DNA of 64,000 bases. Origin: Circinella umbellata (lineage: Eukaryota > Mucoromycota > Mucoromycetes > Mucorales > Lichtheimiaceae). The DNA lies in NCBI GenBank assembly GCA_025093555.1, contig JAIWNF010000006.1:434001-498000 (forward strand), given 5' to 3'. The notes under the pieces are model-generated. The model saw nothing but the letters and a program-made list of their open reading frames with translations. It was not told the origin of the DNA and did not search any database. The position numbers and the translations under genes were made by a program. This document shows, in pieces, positions 1-12,949 of this stretch (position 1 is its first letter; each line of letters starts with the position of its first letter).

Positions 1-3000
1 ATACATGAACCATGTTTACAACAGGTAAACCATTTTCATCCACTTGATGAAATACATAATCTCGGAATAGTTTAATAATATAACGATCACCAGTCTCAGA
101 CCAGCTTGGATCCATGTCAAATCTACAAAATAAATCATATATCGTTATTATCTTGTTAAAGGTTTTTTTTTTCACCATCATCAATCTTCTCTATTTTTTT
201 TTTGGCTGTAAAAGAATGGAAAAACTTACTCAGGTCTTTCATTAATAAATCCCATTTTCGACAAAAGTCGTACAAGTCGACCATTTTCCAATTCACGACG
301 TAATTCATTTTCTAAACCGTCAGCATAAGACTGGCTACTATTGATCTCATGAAGGATTCTAGGACCAATCATACGTATCACTTCATCCACGGTCTTGGTA
401 GCCATGGGTTCGCTTAACAAATAAAGGACAATATCCTTCAAATCAGGTGAATAATACCGAGAAATAAGTTCAACCGATTGAGGAAGACTGTGGATCGATT
501 GAGGAGAGTTACATGCCAAAGATACAATCAATTTACCAAAGGCTAATAAATCGGCTTGTTGTTGCAGTCCGATGTTTTGTTCGTTATTATCAAATTGCAA
601 AACATCCAACATGGCAACGTCATTAATACGAATTCTAAATTGAATAATATTCAGTCAAAATCTCTCTCTCTCTCTCTCTCTCTTTCTTACTTATCAATTT
701 ATTTATTTAATTAAATTACACATTTTCTCTTACCTATGCTTTCCAGTCATCAAAATCTTGGAAGGCTCAATAGTACGCACTGCCAACCCAGATCCATGGG
801 CTGTCTTGATAGCAGATGCAATTTGAGTTATATAACTCCATAAAGTTGTTTCAGGGATCAACATGGAATTTATTCCAGCTGCTTGTAACTCTGCTTGCAT
901 CATTGCTTGACCTTGAGCTGTAAAATACAATGATTGCAAAGTAGCTGCACAAGGATGATAATCATATACAAAAACGAGCGCTATAAATGATAATAATTAT
1001 GATGATAATTATATCAAGAAAAAGAGAAAAAAAAAAGAAGAGATTATATTATATTTCCTTCCCCGTTTTCCTCATCTACCGTACACTCTTCTCTTCCACC
1101 CTCTCAACAGCACACGCACACACATATATATATATATATATAAGCAAAATAATTGATGTTTTTTTTTCTTACAAGAATCACCAAAAGCTTGAGTAGTGAA
1201 TGCTTCGTGAATAGAAACTATATTGCAATGTCGAATTCTACGCCAATATTCAACAGAAGCCATTGCCAACTCATTTACGAGTCGGAATCCTTCAATTCTA
1301 ACCAGTGTATAGGTACAACCGTCTACACTGGATACTGCTTTATATACTTTGGATGGATGTCCAAAAAATTGACTACTACTTTGTGAGTTAGTTTCTTCTA
1401 AAAGGTACAACGAATGGTAAACGTGAACTTCTTGAGGTAGTCCCAATTCTCTTGCTATAAATAATAATAATAATAAAGACATTGTTAACACACAACTTGA
1501 AATGATCCGATATATTCAAAAAAAAAAAATCGAGAGCAATAAAAATGATTATTCTTTTTTACCTGGTGCAGACAAAAGCGTTGTTTCATTCCTTTGAGTC
1601 AAAGTTTCTCGCAACTTGTCTGGCATAAAAAAGGATTGAATCGCACGTTGGTGCGGTAATGGATCGGCGACGGGGACTAGACCGGAGGTATATAAATGGT
1701 ACTGGAGCTATATATACAAGAGGAGACAGTATCGATAAAGAGCAATGAGCGAGGTTGTAGCAATACGCAGTGTATTACCGGCTGTCGGGTGAACATCGGT
1801 GTCCCCATATAATAATAAGCATCGGGTTGTATCATCGACATCATTTGAGATGTAGGAGATTCTTGTTTTGGTAGCTGCTGTGGTGGTTGTGGCGATCCAA
1901 CAGATCCCTATTTTTTTTTTTTTTTTGTTTGTTTGGTAAATATATAAATATTAATATTTATGAATTTATCAAGTTAAAGACATTCAATTATTTCTACTGT
2001 TGCGTTTTATTTTACCTCTTGGTTATGCAAACCAACTTGTTCAAATTTCTTGTCCAAGGATTCCACACTTTCATCTAAATGATAATTATCTCTACAAGCA
2101 ATTTAAAAAATGATGGAATTTATTTAATACAATGAATACTTTATCTTTTCTCTTCGATCATAATAACAATAATGAAAATTCTTACAATTTTGATTCATTT
2201 CCTAAACCTTCATCTATATTATTCATAGTTCAAGACAATGACAGTTAGTGACAAACATCTAGTAATATTTTCTAATAATGACATTTACCATTATTAGACG
2301 AAGTACCTAATTAATAAATAAGTAAGAAAAAAAAAGAAGTTGTGATGAAAAGTATTCTAATAGTTGCTATTGCTGTCGTTTGGTGTTGTAGTCATAGTGA
2401 TAATCATGCTTATATCGGTGCATTATTTTTTTTCCCTATATCTATATATTACCTGGTGTCACGCCAACAGTTTTAGGAACAAAAATAGGAGCGTTGACAC
2501 TTTCTGCAGAAACAGACGAGACCATAGCTGAATTTGATCTCGGTGATTGGATACGTATTTTCGAATTATTACTGCCAAAACTTTAATATTGTTTTTCTGT
2601 ATGGAATGGAAAAAAAAATTGTCTATATTCTTTTTAATATAAAATGCGAAAATGTTGTAGCTTACTTCTCAGGACTTCCTTGAGGTGAAGGTTTTGTACT
2701 ATTACTATCGTTATGATTATTACTATTACTATTACTACTGTTATTAATGGTAGTTGTCGTAGTATTAGCTGTACTAGTAGTTCCTCCTGATCCTCCTCCT
2801 GCTGCTGCTGTTGTTGTTGTCGTCGTAGCAGTATTAGCGTTGCTATTGTTGCTCTAAATTTGATTTGTATAACAACGTTAGCTTTCTTTTCTCTCTCTCT
2901 CGCTCTCGCTCGCTCGCTCTCTTCTTTTTTGTTTTTTCTTCATTTTGGTTTTTAATGAAAAAAAAATTGAATAACGAGAAAATAATAATAATAAAAAGTA

Positions 3001-3335
3001 CCGATTCATGATTAAATTCACATCCTTTGCCTTCATATTTACAAAATCCATGAATAATAACATTCCGGCATAAACGCTTTGCATTGCCTAACAACAAAAC
3101 CAAAAAGAAAAAGAAAATGTCAGAAAAGAAGTGGAAAAGAAAAACAGGCTCACTGAATGAAAATCTCGTTTTCATTTCAAAATAAAAACTATTATAGACC
3201 TTTAGAAATAGGCTTTGCAGTAGAAGGCTTAACTTCAGGTGTTGAAGCATTAGAACCTTCCGAAGGAGCAACGATAGGAATCGCCGATGGTGATTGAGGA
3301 GGGATAACGATTTGTGAAGCCAGTGACTTTTGCAT
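1..3335 (-). CDS. PAN3: PAN3, regulatory subunit of the PAN2-PAN3 deadenylase (3' end outside window)
   Basis: PAN3 recruits the PAN2 nuclease to mRNA poly(A) tails in the cytoplasm. The proposed start at 3335 opens a first exon of about 45 codons. The second exon carries the PAN3 CCCH zinc finger (C52, C61, C68, H72; spacing 8-6-3). A low-complexity Thr/Asn/Ser/Ala linker follows. From about 1.7 kb leftward come the PAN3 pseudokinase exons ([40 protein letters not shown]), and then the C-terminal knob region ([20 protein letters not shown]), which runs off the window edge. About twelve exons are joined by introns of 60-150 bp. Family identity is very clear; the exact small exons in the 1.9-2.6 kb linker are less sure. 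The neighbour to the right is 5 kb away. Confidence 0.93.
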
Positions 3336-4039
3336 GTTTCTCTTTTTTTTTTTTACTTTTTTTTCGGGTTAAAGTTTATATAAATGAGTTGAATAGATAA
3401 AATATATTGATTAAATGTGAGCTGGTTATTTTTTTTGGTTGTTTTTCTTTTTTTTTGGGGGGTTTCTATACTAAAGATATATATATATTCTATAAGTATT
3501 CGCTATAAGAAATAAAAGAAGAAAAAAGTATTGAATGATAAAAGGAAAGAAAAAAGAGGGAGTGCATTGCTAACAACACCCCCCTCTTTACTCCTCCGAT
3601 TTTTTTTTCAAGTCACTCTACTCGATCCCCAATCCATAAAAAAAAAGTCCGCAACAAACTTTTGCCATGACAAAAAGAAAAAGCTGCTTGTGCACAGACA
3701 CACGTACAGTAGTAACTACTTTGAAACAAGTAATCACATAGTCTAATTGTTTTCAACCCACTTGAATAAATATCATATATAATAAGCTTGACCTTCTGAT
3801 TTTATTTTATCATATATTGGTAAATATATTAGGAAGTTATTTGAACAATTGATGTAACATACCATACTACAAAAAAACATTCATGCATGAAGTAGATGAT
3901 TTGATAAAAATAAGCATTTTATATTGAAAAATAATTGTTGTACGTAGATAAAAAAAATAATGCTATACATTTTTGCAACACACAAAGACGCACGGTCCAC
4001 CTCTGAAGATTTTAACAATTAAGGGTTAGTGTCACAGTA

Positions 4040-4095
4040 ACATACTATATACTATATACTATATACTATATACTATATATTATATATTATATTAA
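4040..4095. repeat. TACTATA tandem repeat
   Basis: About five direct 7-bp units of TACTATA, decaying rightward into TATATTA units. A simple AT-rich minisatellite. Confidence 0.85.
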
Positions 4096-4337
4096 TATTA
4101 ATTATGTATAGTAACATATAACAGCCTTCCTTGCGACTAACACTGCTACCACTATTACTATTATGACTACTGTGCAGAAAAAGTCAGTGCATATATTACA
4201 TATCAATAAATTAATAAAAGAAAAGTGTGAATAAATGTTGGTATACCAATAACAATACCAGCGTGATACCTTTTTTATACATACCTTCTTTCTTATCTCG
4301 CTACTATTAAGACTCTTCTTCCAAATTATACTAACTC

Positions 4338-4338
4338 T

Positions 4339-4381
<43 letters not shown>

Positions 4382-4382
4382 A
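4338..4382. repeat. Compound (TA)n-(TG)n microsatellite
   Basis: An uninterrupted TA run passes directly into a TG run. Alternating purine-pyrimidine sequence of this kind is length-variable and could serve as a strain marker. Confidence 0.9.
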
Positions 4383-7300
4383 TTGTATCTTGCTCCTTAT
4401 CATTGTTTTAAACTGTTTAGTTTGATTATACGTCTGTCACTTTTGTAAAGTCGCATAAATTGTGATAGGTAGATAAATACTATAAGAATTAATTTCTACA
4501 ACACAACAAAACAAACCCATTAAGTATTATTTTTTTTTCAAAAGTGTTGACATGGATATTATTGTTACCATTATCAGAATTCTTATTTATACGTAAGAAG
4601 AAATTCAAATAGAGAATATGGATTAATTACTTGAATGCCAACTATATACAACAGTAGGAAAAGTGTAGATACTACATAATACATAATATATAACTTCTTT
4701 TGTTTATACACAATATGTATTGTTCGTTATTATTCTTTTTGTTTGTTTGTGGATAAGTCTATGTCTTTGGTAGTGTTACACATTTGGTTTCTTTTTGTTC
4801 GGTTTTATTGACACGTTTTGGAAAAAAAGAATAATTATTTAAAGATCTACTTATTGAGATTTTTTGTTTATAGTCTCCTTATCTGTAAAGAATTTCTGCA
4901 AATTAATATACTTTCTATACTAAAATGTATTTTATACAATGTCATAAATTTATTAGCCTGCGGTGGAGGTAGCGGTTAAGGCGAGAGATTATTACGTACA
5001 GTATTTTGTTTTTATTTTCATGTCTCATTATTGAATATCAGAAAAGAGATTAATAAATATTTGAACTATACAGCAATCTTACTTTTGGTGTCTGGTTATA
5101 ATTAAAAAATTTCATTTACATTATATACTATAGTGTATGATGCCATTTTGAATAAATGTTCATTTTACGTAGCACATACATAAGTATACAAGTTTGCTTG
5201 TAGATACGTAAACACAATACAAAGGTGTTGATGAATCTGTGGTTCGATGAGATACACCAAGAAAAAAAGTAAAACCAGAGAGAATCTTTCTTTAAATATA
5301 TAGTTAGTCGACTTACTGTCACTATTGTTCGTATAACAAAAAAAGGCCAAGTAGTACTTCATGCTGGATTACATAATTTCTAAAATAAACCTTTTTTTTT
5401 GGGGGGGGGGAGAGTAACTTGCAGCGACATCTGACTATTATATAAAGGTCGTCCTGTTGAATAAATTTAACTTATAGCTACGTAAAGTAATTATTTGGGG
5501 TTTTATTATTAAAAGAATACAAATGTCGACAGTATCAAGTCTCAGCATGCTATTAGTGAGAGTATAGTTTTCTTATCTCTTGTGCCGTGATTCACGTTGT
5601 CGCTGGTGCCGTTTAAACATGGAAATAAAATCTATCCAGCAGATAAAAAGTTAGTTTCTTAGTTACTAATTATATTCGACCAAGTTTATAAATAAATACT
5701 TTGGCCCTCTTTTTTACAATTTAAATTGTTTGCATATTTAGTCTGTGGTAAATATTTCTTTTACAGAAAGATAAAAATAGTTCCGCCACATCAAAAAATG
5801 ATGGTATTAATTTATGATACAGACATTATTTCCATAAAAAGTAGCTGTATAAAAAGATGAATCGACCAAAATTATCTGCTGACGTTTTGTTACATGATCA
5901 ATGGGATCCCTAATGGAGTAATATGAGCTAGATACATTGATAGGCGTGTGAATGAACGATTCGTTTTTATATTTTGGCCACATGCTTAATAGAAAACAAC
6001 AACGAGACGATTAAGCATTGTTCCATGCCTGATAATTTGCCAGATGATAGTGGTCGAGAAGTGGGAAGAGTGAAGAAGAAAAAAATAGTTTACATTTTTT
6101 GGTTCACAGGATTAAGCTTTTTATATATATATGGAAGGAGTCCAGAATCATTATTACTTATATTTCAAGTTAAATTGATATATTGTTTTTCTTACTACAG
6201 AAGAGGAGTAAAACTAGTTTCTGTTACTCTCAACTTAATTAACCAATCATCATTTTGTTATTCTATCATCAATTAATATATCTGTTACTATTATTATCAA
6301 TAAGAAGAAGAAAGAGATGCAATATATATCGGGTATTATGATCTATAACATGGGTATTCTCTTGTTATCCATTACGTATTTCAAAATATTTTCGTGAAAA
6401 ATATTCTTTTATCAATCGAAGGTCTCTTTTGCTCGTGGATTCTTCTTTTTTTTTTATCATTAGAATAAATATTACAAATATAAACATACAGTCATGTGTA
6501 AGATATTTCATAATTTATTTTGTTTTGGTAAAAGATTATTATATTGTGACTTGATTGTTTGACGCATTAATATTTATATAGGTGTACCTTGACTAAAATG
6601 ATGATAATAGGAGAAAGAAATGGGGCTAATTCTTTATGTTTAGAAATAATTGGCAAAGTTTAAAAAAAAACCTTAAACAGGTGAATCCATGCATGATGAT
6701 AAATATGATAAAAAAAGATAGTCACCTTCACATTTTTGAAATTCGTTCGTGTTACATTTTATGTTGATTGTCCTTGTTTATGTGAGTTGCCAGTGTATGT
6801 AACATTACAGAACTGTTGATCATTTAGTGGATAGAAAAGAATACTAATAATAATAATAATAATAACCTTATCACATGTTGTTGTACAGAACGTGATGGTT
6901 TTATTTTGAAATGTGTTGAAGGAAATCCGCATTGTTCAAATTCTTTTGTTTGTTGTACTTGTATTTTTTCCCGTCTGTTGGGGAGCCGTATAATAGGCAC
7001 ACATTATATATGTTTTTTTTTACTATAAAACTGGATATATAATAGACGCACAAACTCTATTGTCTTTATACGTAACCCACTATATTTGTTGTTGTGTGTA
7101 CATTATCATAACACATACAAAAATCTTATTATCTAGACTCTATCAAAGACATCATATGGCAAACAGTGATCAGCAGGGTTAAATTATAAATAACTGTAAG
7201 CGAATTGTCTCTCCTTTTCATTTTACTTACAGGTCTACGTACCTTTCGTCATGCTAATTATTATTGTTATTACTACTTAGTAACAATAACCAATTACTCC

Positions 7301-8318
7301 TTCTTCTTTTGCTTTCGTAATACTGATAATTTATAAAAACTTGACATCGTCATAAATAGGTATGTATAAGATAATAAAAAAAAGGGAAGGGGTAGAGAAA
7401 ATATCTATTATATATGATAAACACAAAATAAAATGAAATATAAGCGGAGTGCGCGTGATGATAATATTTTGATTCAGTATGTAGTAAGTTATACTATAGC
7501 TTTCTTCTAAATACGTTTAAAAACTGCATGAGCGGTTTTGTACCAGTGAGAAGCAAATTACATTATGTTATTGTAATTATATATATATAATAAAATACCC
7601 GTATAATTACTATATAATAATGGAAAAAAAGAGCATCATGGATGTATACCAAACGTGGAGAATAAAGAGAAAAAAGAAAGATGAAACCTTAAATATGATA
7701 TGGTGCGTCACAAGGTTTGCTTGTCAAACCACCATGTTTCTTTTTTGCGGTCTTGGCCTTTATAAATTGATTACCCGAACTAGAAAAAAAAAAGTACTCT
7801 GATTTCTCCACACCCTCCCCTTTCACCCCCTTCCAACACCCCTCATTCCCTTCCCCCCCCCCAAAAAAAAAAGAAACGAGACCCACCATCATTATAACCA
7901 GCGCCCAAAAAAAAAAATACTGTAAGTATCACACGGCACGCGCACACGCTATAGTCATAATAAACACAGAAGCAACACATCAAATCGAATTTCTCCTCTT
8001 CTCTCTTTTTTTCTTTTCCACACACATACATTCACTTTCCTCCTTCCTTTCTTCTCTTTCCTTTCGCTCTTTTTTCTTCTTTCTTTTTGCACCTTATCAC
8101 ATTACATTTTATATTGTCTTCTTTTTTTTAGTTATTCTTCTTTTTTGATTACTTGTTTATTATTTTTCTATTACCATCTTTCAGAAGTAAAAAGAAAAAA
8201 GAAGACTTTTCATTCCTCTTTCATCATAATCCGATTCTCATATTTCATCTATTCTAAAAACGAAAACAAAAACCCATTAAATAAAGAGATCCATTAATAA
8301 TAAATAGTTGGAACAACA

Positions 8319-9682
8319 ATGATAACCCCTACATTTGATCAACCTATGTTATCTTTATCACCTCATTCTATTGACAGAATTCACAATGTAGATGATTTAG
8401 GTGCAATGTGGACTGGTAAACTTGTTATATTTTCGATTAATTTATAAAATTGTAAAATTACTAATATATTAATATGTGTTGTCTTCTATAAAATTTAGTA
8501 TTTACAAAATGTAAAGCACATTTGGAAAATGGAGAACGGTTGGAAAACATGTCATGGCGATTATGGTATCATGAAAAACAACTATTATTATACCAATCAG
8601 AGCAACAAAAACAACAACAGCAACGAAAAAGTCAACAGAAACAACAAGAAGAACAAGAATTTGACGACTATTTTTCATATATTCCACCTTCTTCAATGAA
8701 TACAATGAAAACAACAAAAACAATAAATAATAATGACAATGATAATAATCGACCCTCGTTGGAAACCTGTTCTTCTTCCTCTTCTTCTACTTCTTCTTCT
8801 AGTAATAATAGTAGTTCAGCATCATCAACATATACTGTTACAACAGTATCCAGTCATACATCATTTTCTTTTAAACGATTTATCTCATTACTATCACCTG
8901 CGCAAGACGTGTGGTCACACCAGCCCGCAACTCTCAGTGCTCCGACTAATACCGTTACTGCAGAGTCGCATGATCGACATATAGATACCAATCAGCAGGC
9001 ACCGGCTGAGCTGGTCAATGAAGTCGATGTCGCCTCCGACAATAAACTTTCTACTCACACAGCAACTTCTTTTATTGAGCCATTAAAGCAACAACAACAA
9101 CGTCCACATATAATTATTGATGACAACGATGATGATGATGATCTTTATGATGACGACGATGAATTAGATTATGATGACGATGATGATATATCGCTAGACG
9201 ATGAAGACGATGAAGATCTTGATGATATACTATTAGATGACGAAGACGACGATGATTATTTTGAAAAAAGAGTCCCAAAACCATTACCGATCAATCGTCC
9301 TTCTTTATTATCAGCTATGCTTAAACAAAAAACAACATCCTCATTAACCATCACATCATGTAATACTAAATCAGCAGATCACCACCATCGTCAGCAACGA
9401 CAACAACAACAACAACAACAACATTATTTAAGTAAAGAACTTTCCGATAGTTTAAGACGTAATGTTTTATGGGAACATATTCAACAAAAGACATTTTATC
9501 ATAATACACAAAATAACAGTACTACCAGTTATAATAATAATATTAATAATAATAGAATAAAACAACGACGACGACGACAATCCTTATTACAAAACCAAAT
9601 AAAACCAACCTTTGAAAAAAATCAATCCTTTAATAATAATAATAATCAAAATGGATTGCTGGAATCTTTTCATGGTTGGTAA
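8319..9682 (+). CDS. DUF1752 / GATA-AreA-like protein with acidic and Gln/Ser-rich tracts
   Basis: Two exons (8319-8415 and 8499-9682) give 426 residues. The join creates a continuous DUF1752-type motif at residues about 27-60: an aliphatic-Trp start, then VFTKCKAHLENGERLENMSW. This is the signature of the nitrogen-regulator AreA GATA-like N-terminal family of fungi. No GATA zinc finger follows. The rest is low complexity: Gln-rich (about 65-85), Ser/Thr-rich, an Asp/Glu block (about 238-285), then Gln- and Asn-rich tails. A second ordered island (KELSDSLRRNVLWEHIQQK) sits near residue 320. Related fungal proteins act in transcriptional or stress regulation, but the role here is unknown. A 69-aa minus-strand ORF in the first half is a repeat-driven shadow. 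Confidence 0.85.
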
Positions 9683-10250
9683 CAATGAAAAAAAAACATT
9701 TCAATTTAAAAAATAAATAAATAAATAAATATTCCATATTCCTATATGATTTTATACGATTATATAGCTATAACACTTCTAAGAATATACTCGTAAAAAA
9801 AAAGAAGGGTAAATATATACAATTAATAACCTTGTTTTACAAAAAAGTTATAGTATTTACATGTGCCTCGTGCCTTGCTTGAGTTATTGTTTATTATTGC
9901 TTGTATAAAAAAAGTTTGGGAGCACATTGTTATCATCATCATCATCATAAAAAGTCGAAAATAGTATTCCACTTCCTGTTCTTCTTGTTGTTGTTGACAT
10001 ACACTTGTTGTCCACATGAGTTTTTGTTATAAAAGGCAATTCCGTAAGAAAAAAAAATATTTGGTATCACTTGATAATCGCATTTTTATTTCATATGCAC
10101 AAAACATGACATATCATATATAAACCAGAGCAATAAAACAAAGAAAAATAAGAAAAGATCGTGAGAGAATTTACAATAATAATATACAAAAAAAAAAAAG
10201 AGTTGGGGGGTGTGTGTGATGGTGGGTAAAGATATGATGTAGTTTTTGGT
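9683..10250. other. Convergent intergenic region
   Basis: 568 bp between two converging genes. AT-rich, with an AAATAAATAAATAAATAAAT stretch just after the plus-strand stop that probably holds that gene's poly(A) signals. No gene seen. Confidence 0.6.
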
Positions 10251-10865
10251 TTAATGTGCTACGGCATCTCTTGCAGCTGTAGTGAGGCACTGATTTACAA
10301 CTTCAAGTAAATGCTTATTTTCCAATGCCGCTGCAACTCTTTCCTTGTCGTTTAATTGTTTATTCACTGCATTTTCTGATTGGTGTGTTCCTTTACGTAC
10401 TTTAATATCAACCTTTTTTTTTTCGTAAATGAATATAATTTTAGTTATCAATTAGATGGATTATACAACTATACATAATACATATTTTTATTTTATATTC
10501 CCTTTGCTATATATATATATATATATATAATACAATACCTTGAAACGTTCAGGAAGACTACGTAAAAGTCTCACACGAATACACAATCCAATAAGCGTAG
10601 CCATAGAACAATGAGGAATTGTTGGAGTAAATTCAACCAATACATGATTTTCATCATTATTTACTGTAATATGTTGTAATTGAGTTACATTTAATTGTTC
10701 AAGTGTCAAAGGATGTTCAGGATCGGAAATAGAACGTAATAATTCATAAACTTCTTCAGAATCAATAGGATCTACTACATCGTCGTCAAAATCTGTTTCT
10801 GATTCTACTCGAATGTTGTTAATCGAAGTTTGATAAATAACTGGATTTGCATTCAATAAAGCCAT
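10251..10865 (-). CDS. CIA2: Cytosolic iron-sulfur assembly component 2 (MIP18 family)
   Basis: Two exons (10865-10539 and 10412-10251) joined in phase 0 give 162 residues, the normal length of CIA2/FAM96B/MIP18. Family landmarks visible are an N-terminal acidic stretch, [28 protein letters not shown], and the core [19 protein letters not shown] containing the conserved reactive cysteine. The C-terminal part ([20 protein letters not shown], then [12 protein letters not shown]) is spliced on from exon 2. The protein works with CIA1 and MMS19 to deliver Fe-S clusters to cytosolic and nuclear apoproteins. The intron contains a TA microsatellite near 10,510. The Tc1-like element begins only about 175 bp upstream of the start, so it lies in or next to the promoter. 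Confidence 0.95.
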
Positions 10866-11040
10866 TGTGTTAATACTTGTTATTTTGTTGTATTATTAAT
10901 CAAATAATAAGAAAGAAAAAAAAAGAAGAGATGGAATGAATCGGAACAAACCAGATCGATATTTTGTTTTTTCGGAACCATAAAAAAAAAGATCCGACTT
11001 TCCCCCCCAAAAAAAGACTTTTTCTCATCCATTGTACTTG

Positions 11041-12515
11041 TATTTCCCCCGTCAATAGGTCACTTTTTTGAACCTCAATTGGTTGCCTTTTAGAATATCA
11101 ATTGGGTCACCTTTAAAATCGCTCGCGTTAATTGCTTATCTCAACTCTTGACATGAATTTTAACATAACATTTTATCACGAAGATAAAAGGGGAAATGAC
11201 TTTGACGACAAGGGAAATTAGGCAACAACACATGAAGCCCCTTCCTTTCGTCTCAAAGTTTGACCGATTTCAAGAAGCTTATTAAAAACATCACTTATTC
11301 AAAGTTGAATACAACCGAGGAGCTTAACGATGTTACCATGGAAGAAGTAGCAGTTAAGAAGGAGAGGGAGAGCGAGTACAACAAATATGAAGAGAAGGAC
11401 ACGCTGTTGTATCTCTTTTTGGTGGTTGAAAAACGTATGACGAATAGCGCATCTGCGAAGGCCTGCGAACGTCAACGCACATACTGCTTGAAAATGGAAG
11501 AGAAAGTACAAAGAGAATTCTGAAGAATACGTACCCTATAAGCTAACAAACCTTGTACCTTCCCGTCCTGAAAGCCAGTTGAAATGATGGGGCACAAAGG
11601 CCACTTGATCAACTTCTTTGATGAAAACAAGAGGGTAACCATCACCGACACCGTTGACAATTTGACGAAGAACTTTGCTGATCTTGATATTAAAAAATAT
11701 AGAGTAGCAGAGTTTATCAAACAGGAATGTAATCTTTCTGTCAAAGTGATTTCTAGACACCCTGCCACAAGAAATAGTCCTGCTGTCATCGAAAAGAGAG
11801 CCGTTTGGGTGAAGGAATGATTAGAGAAAGAAATGATTCATCTTCAAAACTGCATGTTTTTGGATGAGTCAGGATTTGATATCAATATGACTCGTAGCAG
11901 AGGCTGGTTAAAGCGTGGCAAACCTGCCATTGTAGAAACACCTTCAGGAAGAGCTATATCATATACTGTCTGAGGCGCTATTTCTTCAGTTGGTGTAGTA
12001 AATGTATCTATGAGACAGCCTGGCAATATAAAGAGAAGAAAGGTAGTCGGTGCAACCAAGCGCAAGGCACCAGGCAACAAACTGTCAAGCCCTACTGGAA
12101 TTACTGGTTCTCACTATATGCATTTTATCATTGATACGATGGATATTATGGATACATTTCCAGATATGAAAGGGTTTTATATTGTTATGGACAACGCTCC
12201 CATACACGTTCCTGCTGTGATTAATCCTTTGATTGAAAAGCGTGGTTATATTCCTGTTTATCTTCCTCCGTATTCTCCAGAACTTAATCCTATCGAGGTC
12301 TTCTGGTCTATTATTAAGTCTAAGGTTAGACGGCATCCATTAAAGGATACGGTAACCCTAACAAACAGAATAACTGAGCCTTGTGAACAAGTTCCCTTTC
12401 AGCATCTTCGAAATTGTATTCAGCATTCTATAAACTTATTCAAGAAGTGCTTAAATAAAGAGCACCTTTAATTCAGTAGATGACCAATTGAGTTGCATAA
12501 AGACCGACTTGGTGG
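11041..12515 (+). mobile_element. Tc1/mariner-like element, copy 1
   Basis: The left terminus (about 11041-11087) contains CCGTCAATAGGTCAC and CTCAATTGGTTGCC. Its reverse complement matches the right end of copy 2 (27247-27290) and, with more decay, 12481-12515. Units of the form TCAATTGGGTCACC repeat just inside the left end, so the inverted repeats hold internal direct repeats. Between them lies a broken DDE transposase. No clean TA target duplication could be fixed because the right end has diverged. Confidence 0.8.
11260..12471 (+). pseudogene. Tc1/mariner-like DDE transposase, inactivated
   Basis: Transposase that would cut and paste the element. The 5' part encodes a helix-turn-helix-like region, then at least two frame changes occur between 11,460 and 11,590. 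From 11,584 one frame is largely maintained to TAA at 12,471. The catalytic triad is visible: FLDESGFD (first Asp), FYIVMDNAPIH (second Asp) and PPYSPELNPIEVFWS (Glu), typical of Tc1/mariner DD-E enzymes. Two in-frame TGA codons interrupt it, at 11,818 after AVWVKE and at about 11,970 after GRAISYTV. Both are also present in copy 2. Other Trp codons in the frame are normal TGG, so these read as stops in a dead copy. Confidence 0.88.
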
Positions 12516-12529
12516 TTAATTTCGCGTTC

Positions 12530-12949
12530 AAACAAAAATGATAAGAAAAACAGCATACATACCCATTACTGCGGGAACGGTTTAGATTAAATATAGAGTA
12601 TAAGTGAGAAGTACCGGTTAAGAAGTGGGTAATTTGAAAAATTCCTCGGTCTTGTGGGTTAAAAAGCGGATTAAAAAATGGTGTATTTTTCTTAATACGT
12701 AAAACCATATGTAGAAAAGCTGATGAAAACTGAGAACTTTTTTCACCAACTTTAAACTGCATTTCCTCGAAGTTATTTTTTAAGACATATTCAACCATTA
12801 TTTACTCTTTTTTGACCCATTTTTGTTTCAGATATTTTTAAGAGATATTGAGCCACTTTTACCCCACTTTTTATTATTGATTTCTTTATTTGTTTATAAG
12901 ATAATACTATGGTAATATTATTGTTATGATAGACAGCAATCGATAAAGA
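12530..12949. other. Transposon-island spacer
   Basis: About 420 bp between the Tc1-like right end and the first clear tnp2-gene coding sequence. A minus-strand ORF (12451-12798) has plausible protein texture (KNNFEEMQFKVGEKSSQFSS) but no recognised domain. It may be the distal part of the CACTA element. Confidence 0.4.

Larger units (their letters stand above)
3336..8318. other. Long intergenic region between divergent PAN3 and DUF1752 genes
   Basis: About 5 kb with no ORF that I can support as a gene. It is AT-rich with many homopolymer runs, a TACTATA tandem repeat near 4.04 kb, a TA/GT microsatellite near 4.34 kb, a T-run followed by a G-run at about 5.39-5.41 kb, and a pyrimidine-rich stretch (7.98-8.1 kb) that is probably the promoter or 5' leader of the gene starting at 8319. 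The longest ORF (5974-6276, plus) has no recognisable domain and lies in ordinary AT-rich sequence. Confidence 0.6.

Noticed and set aside
4338..4382. CRISPR-like or regulatory repeat
   Set aside because: Simple dinucleotide microsatellite; this is eukaryotic DNA and no spaced repeats occur.
4953..5010. tRNA-Ser/Leu-like 5' half (GTAGCGGTTAAGGCGAG)
   Set aside because: No B-box (GGTTCGANNCC) or closing acceptor stem follows; at most a tRNA fragment or chance.
5974..6276. 100-aa plus-strand ORF
   Set aside because: The second half is AT-driven hydrophobic text, there is no domain and no flanking splice logic; treated as random.
8502..8984. Minus-strand 73-aa and plus-strand 83-aa ORFs in the DUF1752 gene
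   Set aside because: Alternative-frame shadows of Gln/Ser codon repeats.
11818..11820. TGA read as Trp across the genome (alternative genetic code)
   Set aside because: Host genes here use TGG for Trp and at least one ends at TGA (the permease at 47,823), so a global reassignment is not supported.
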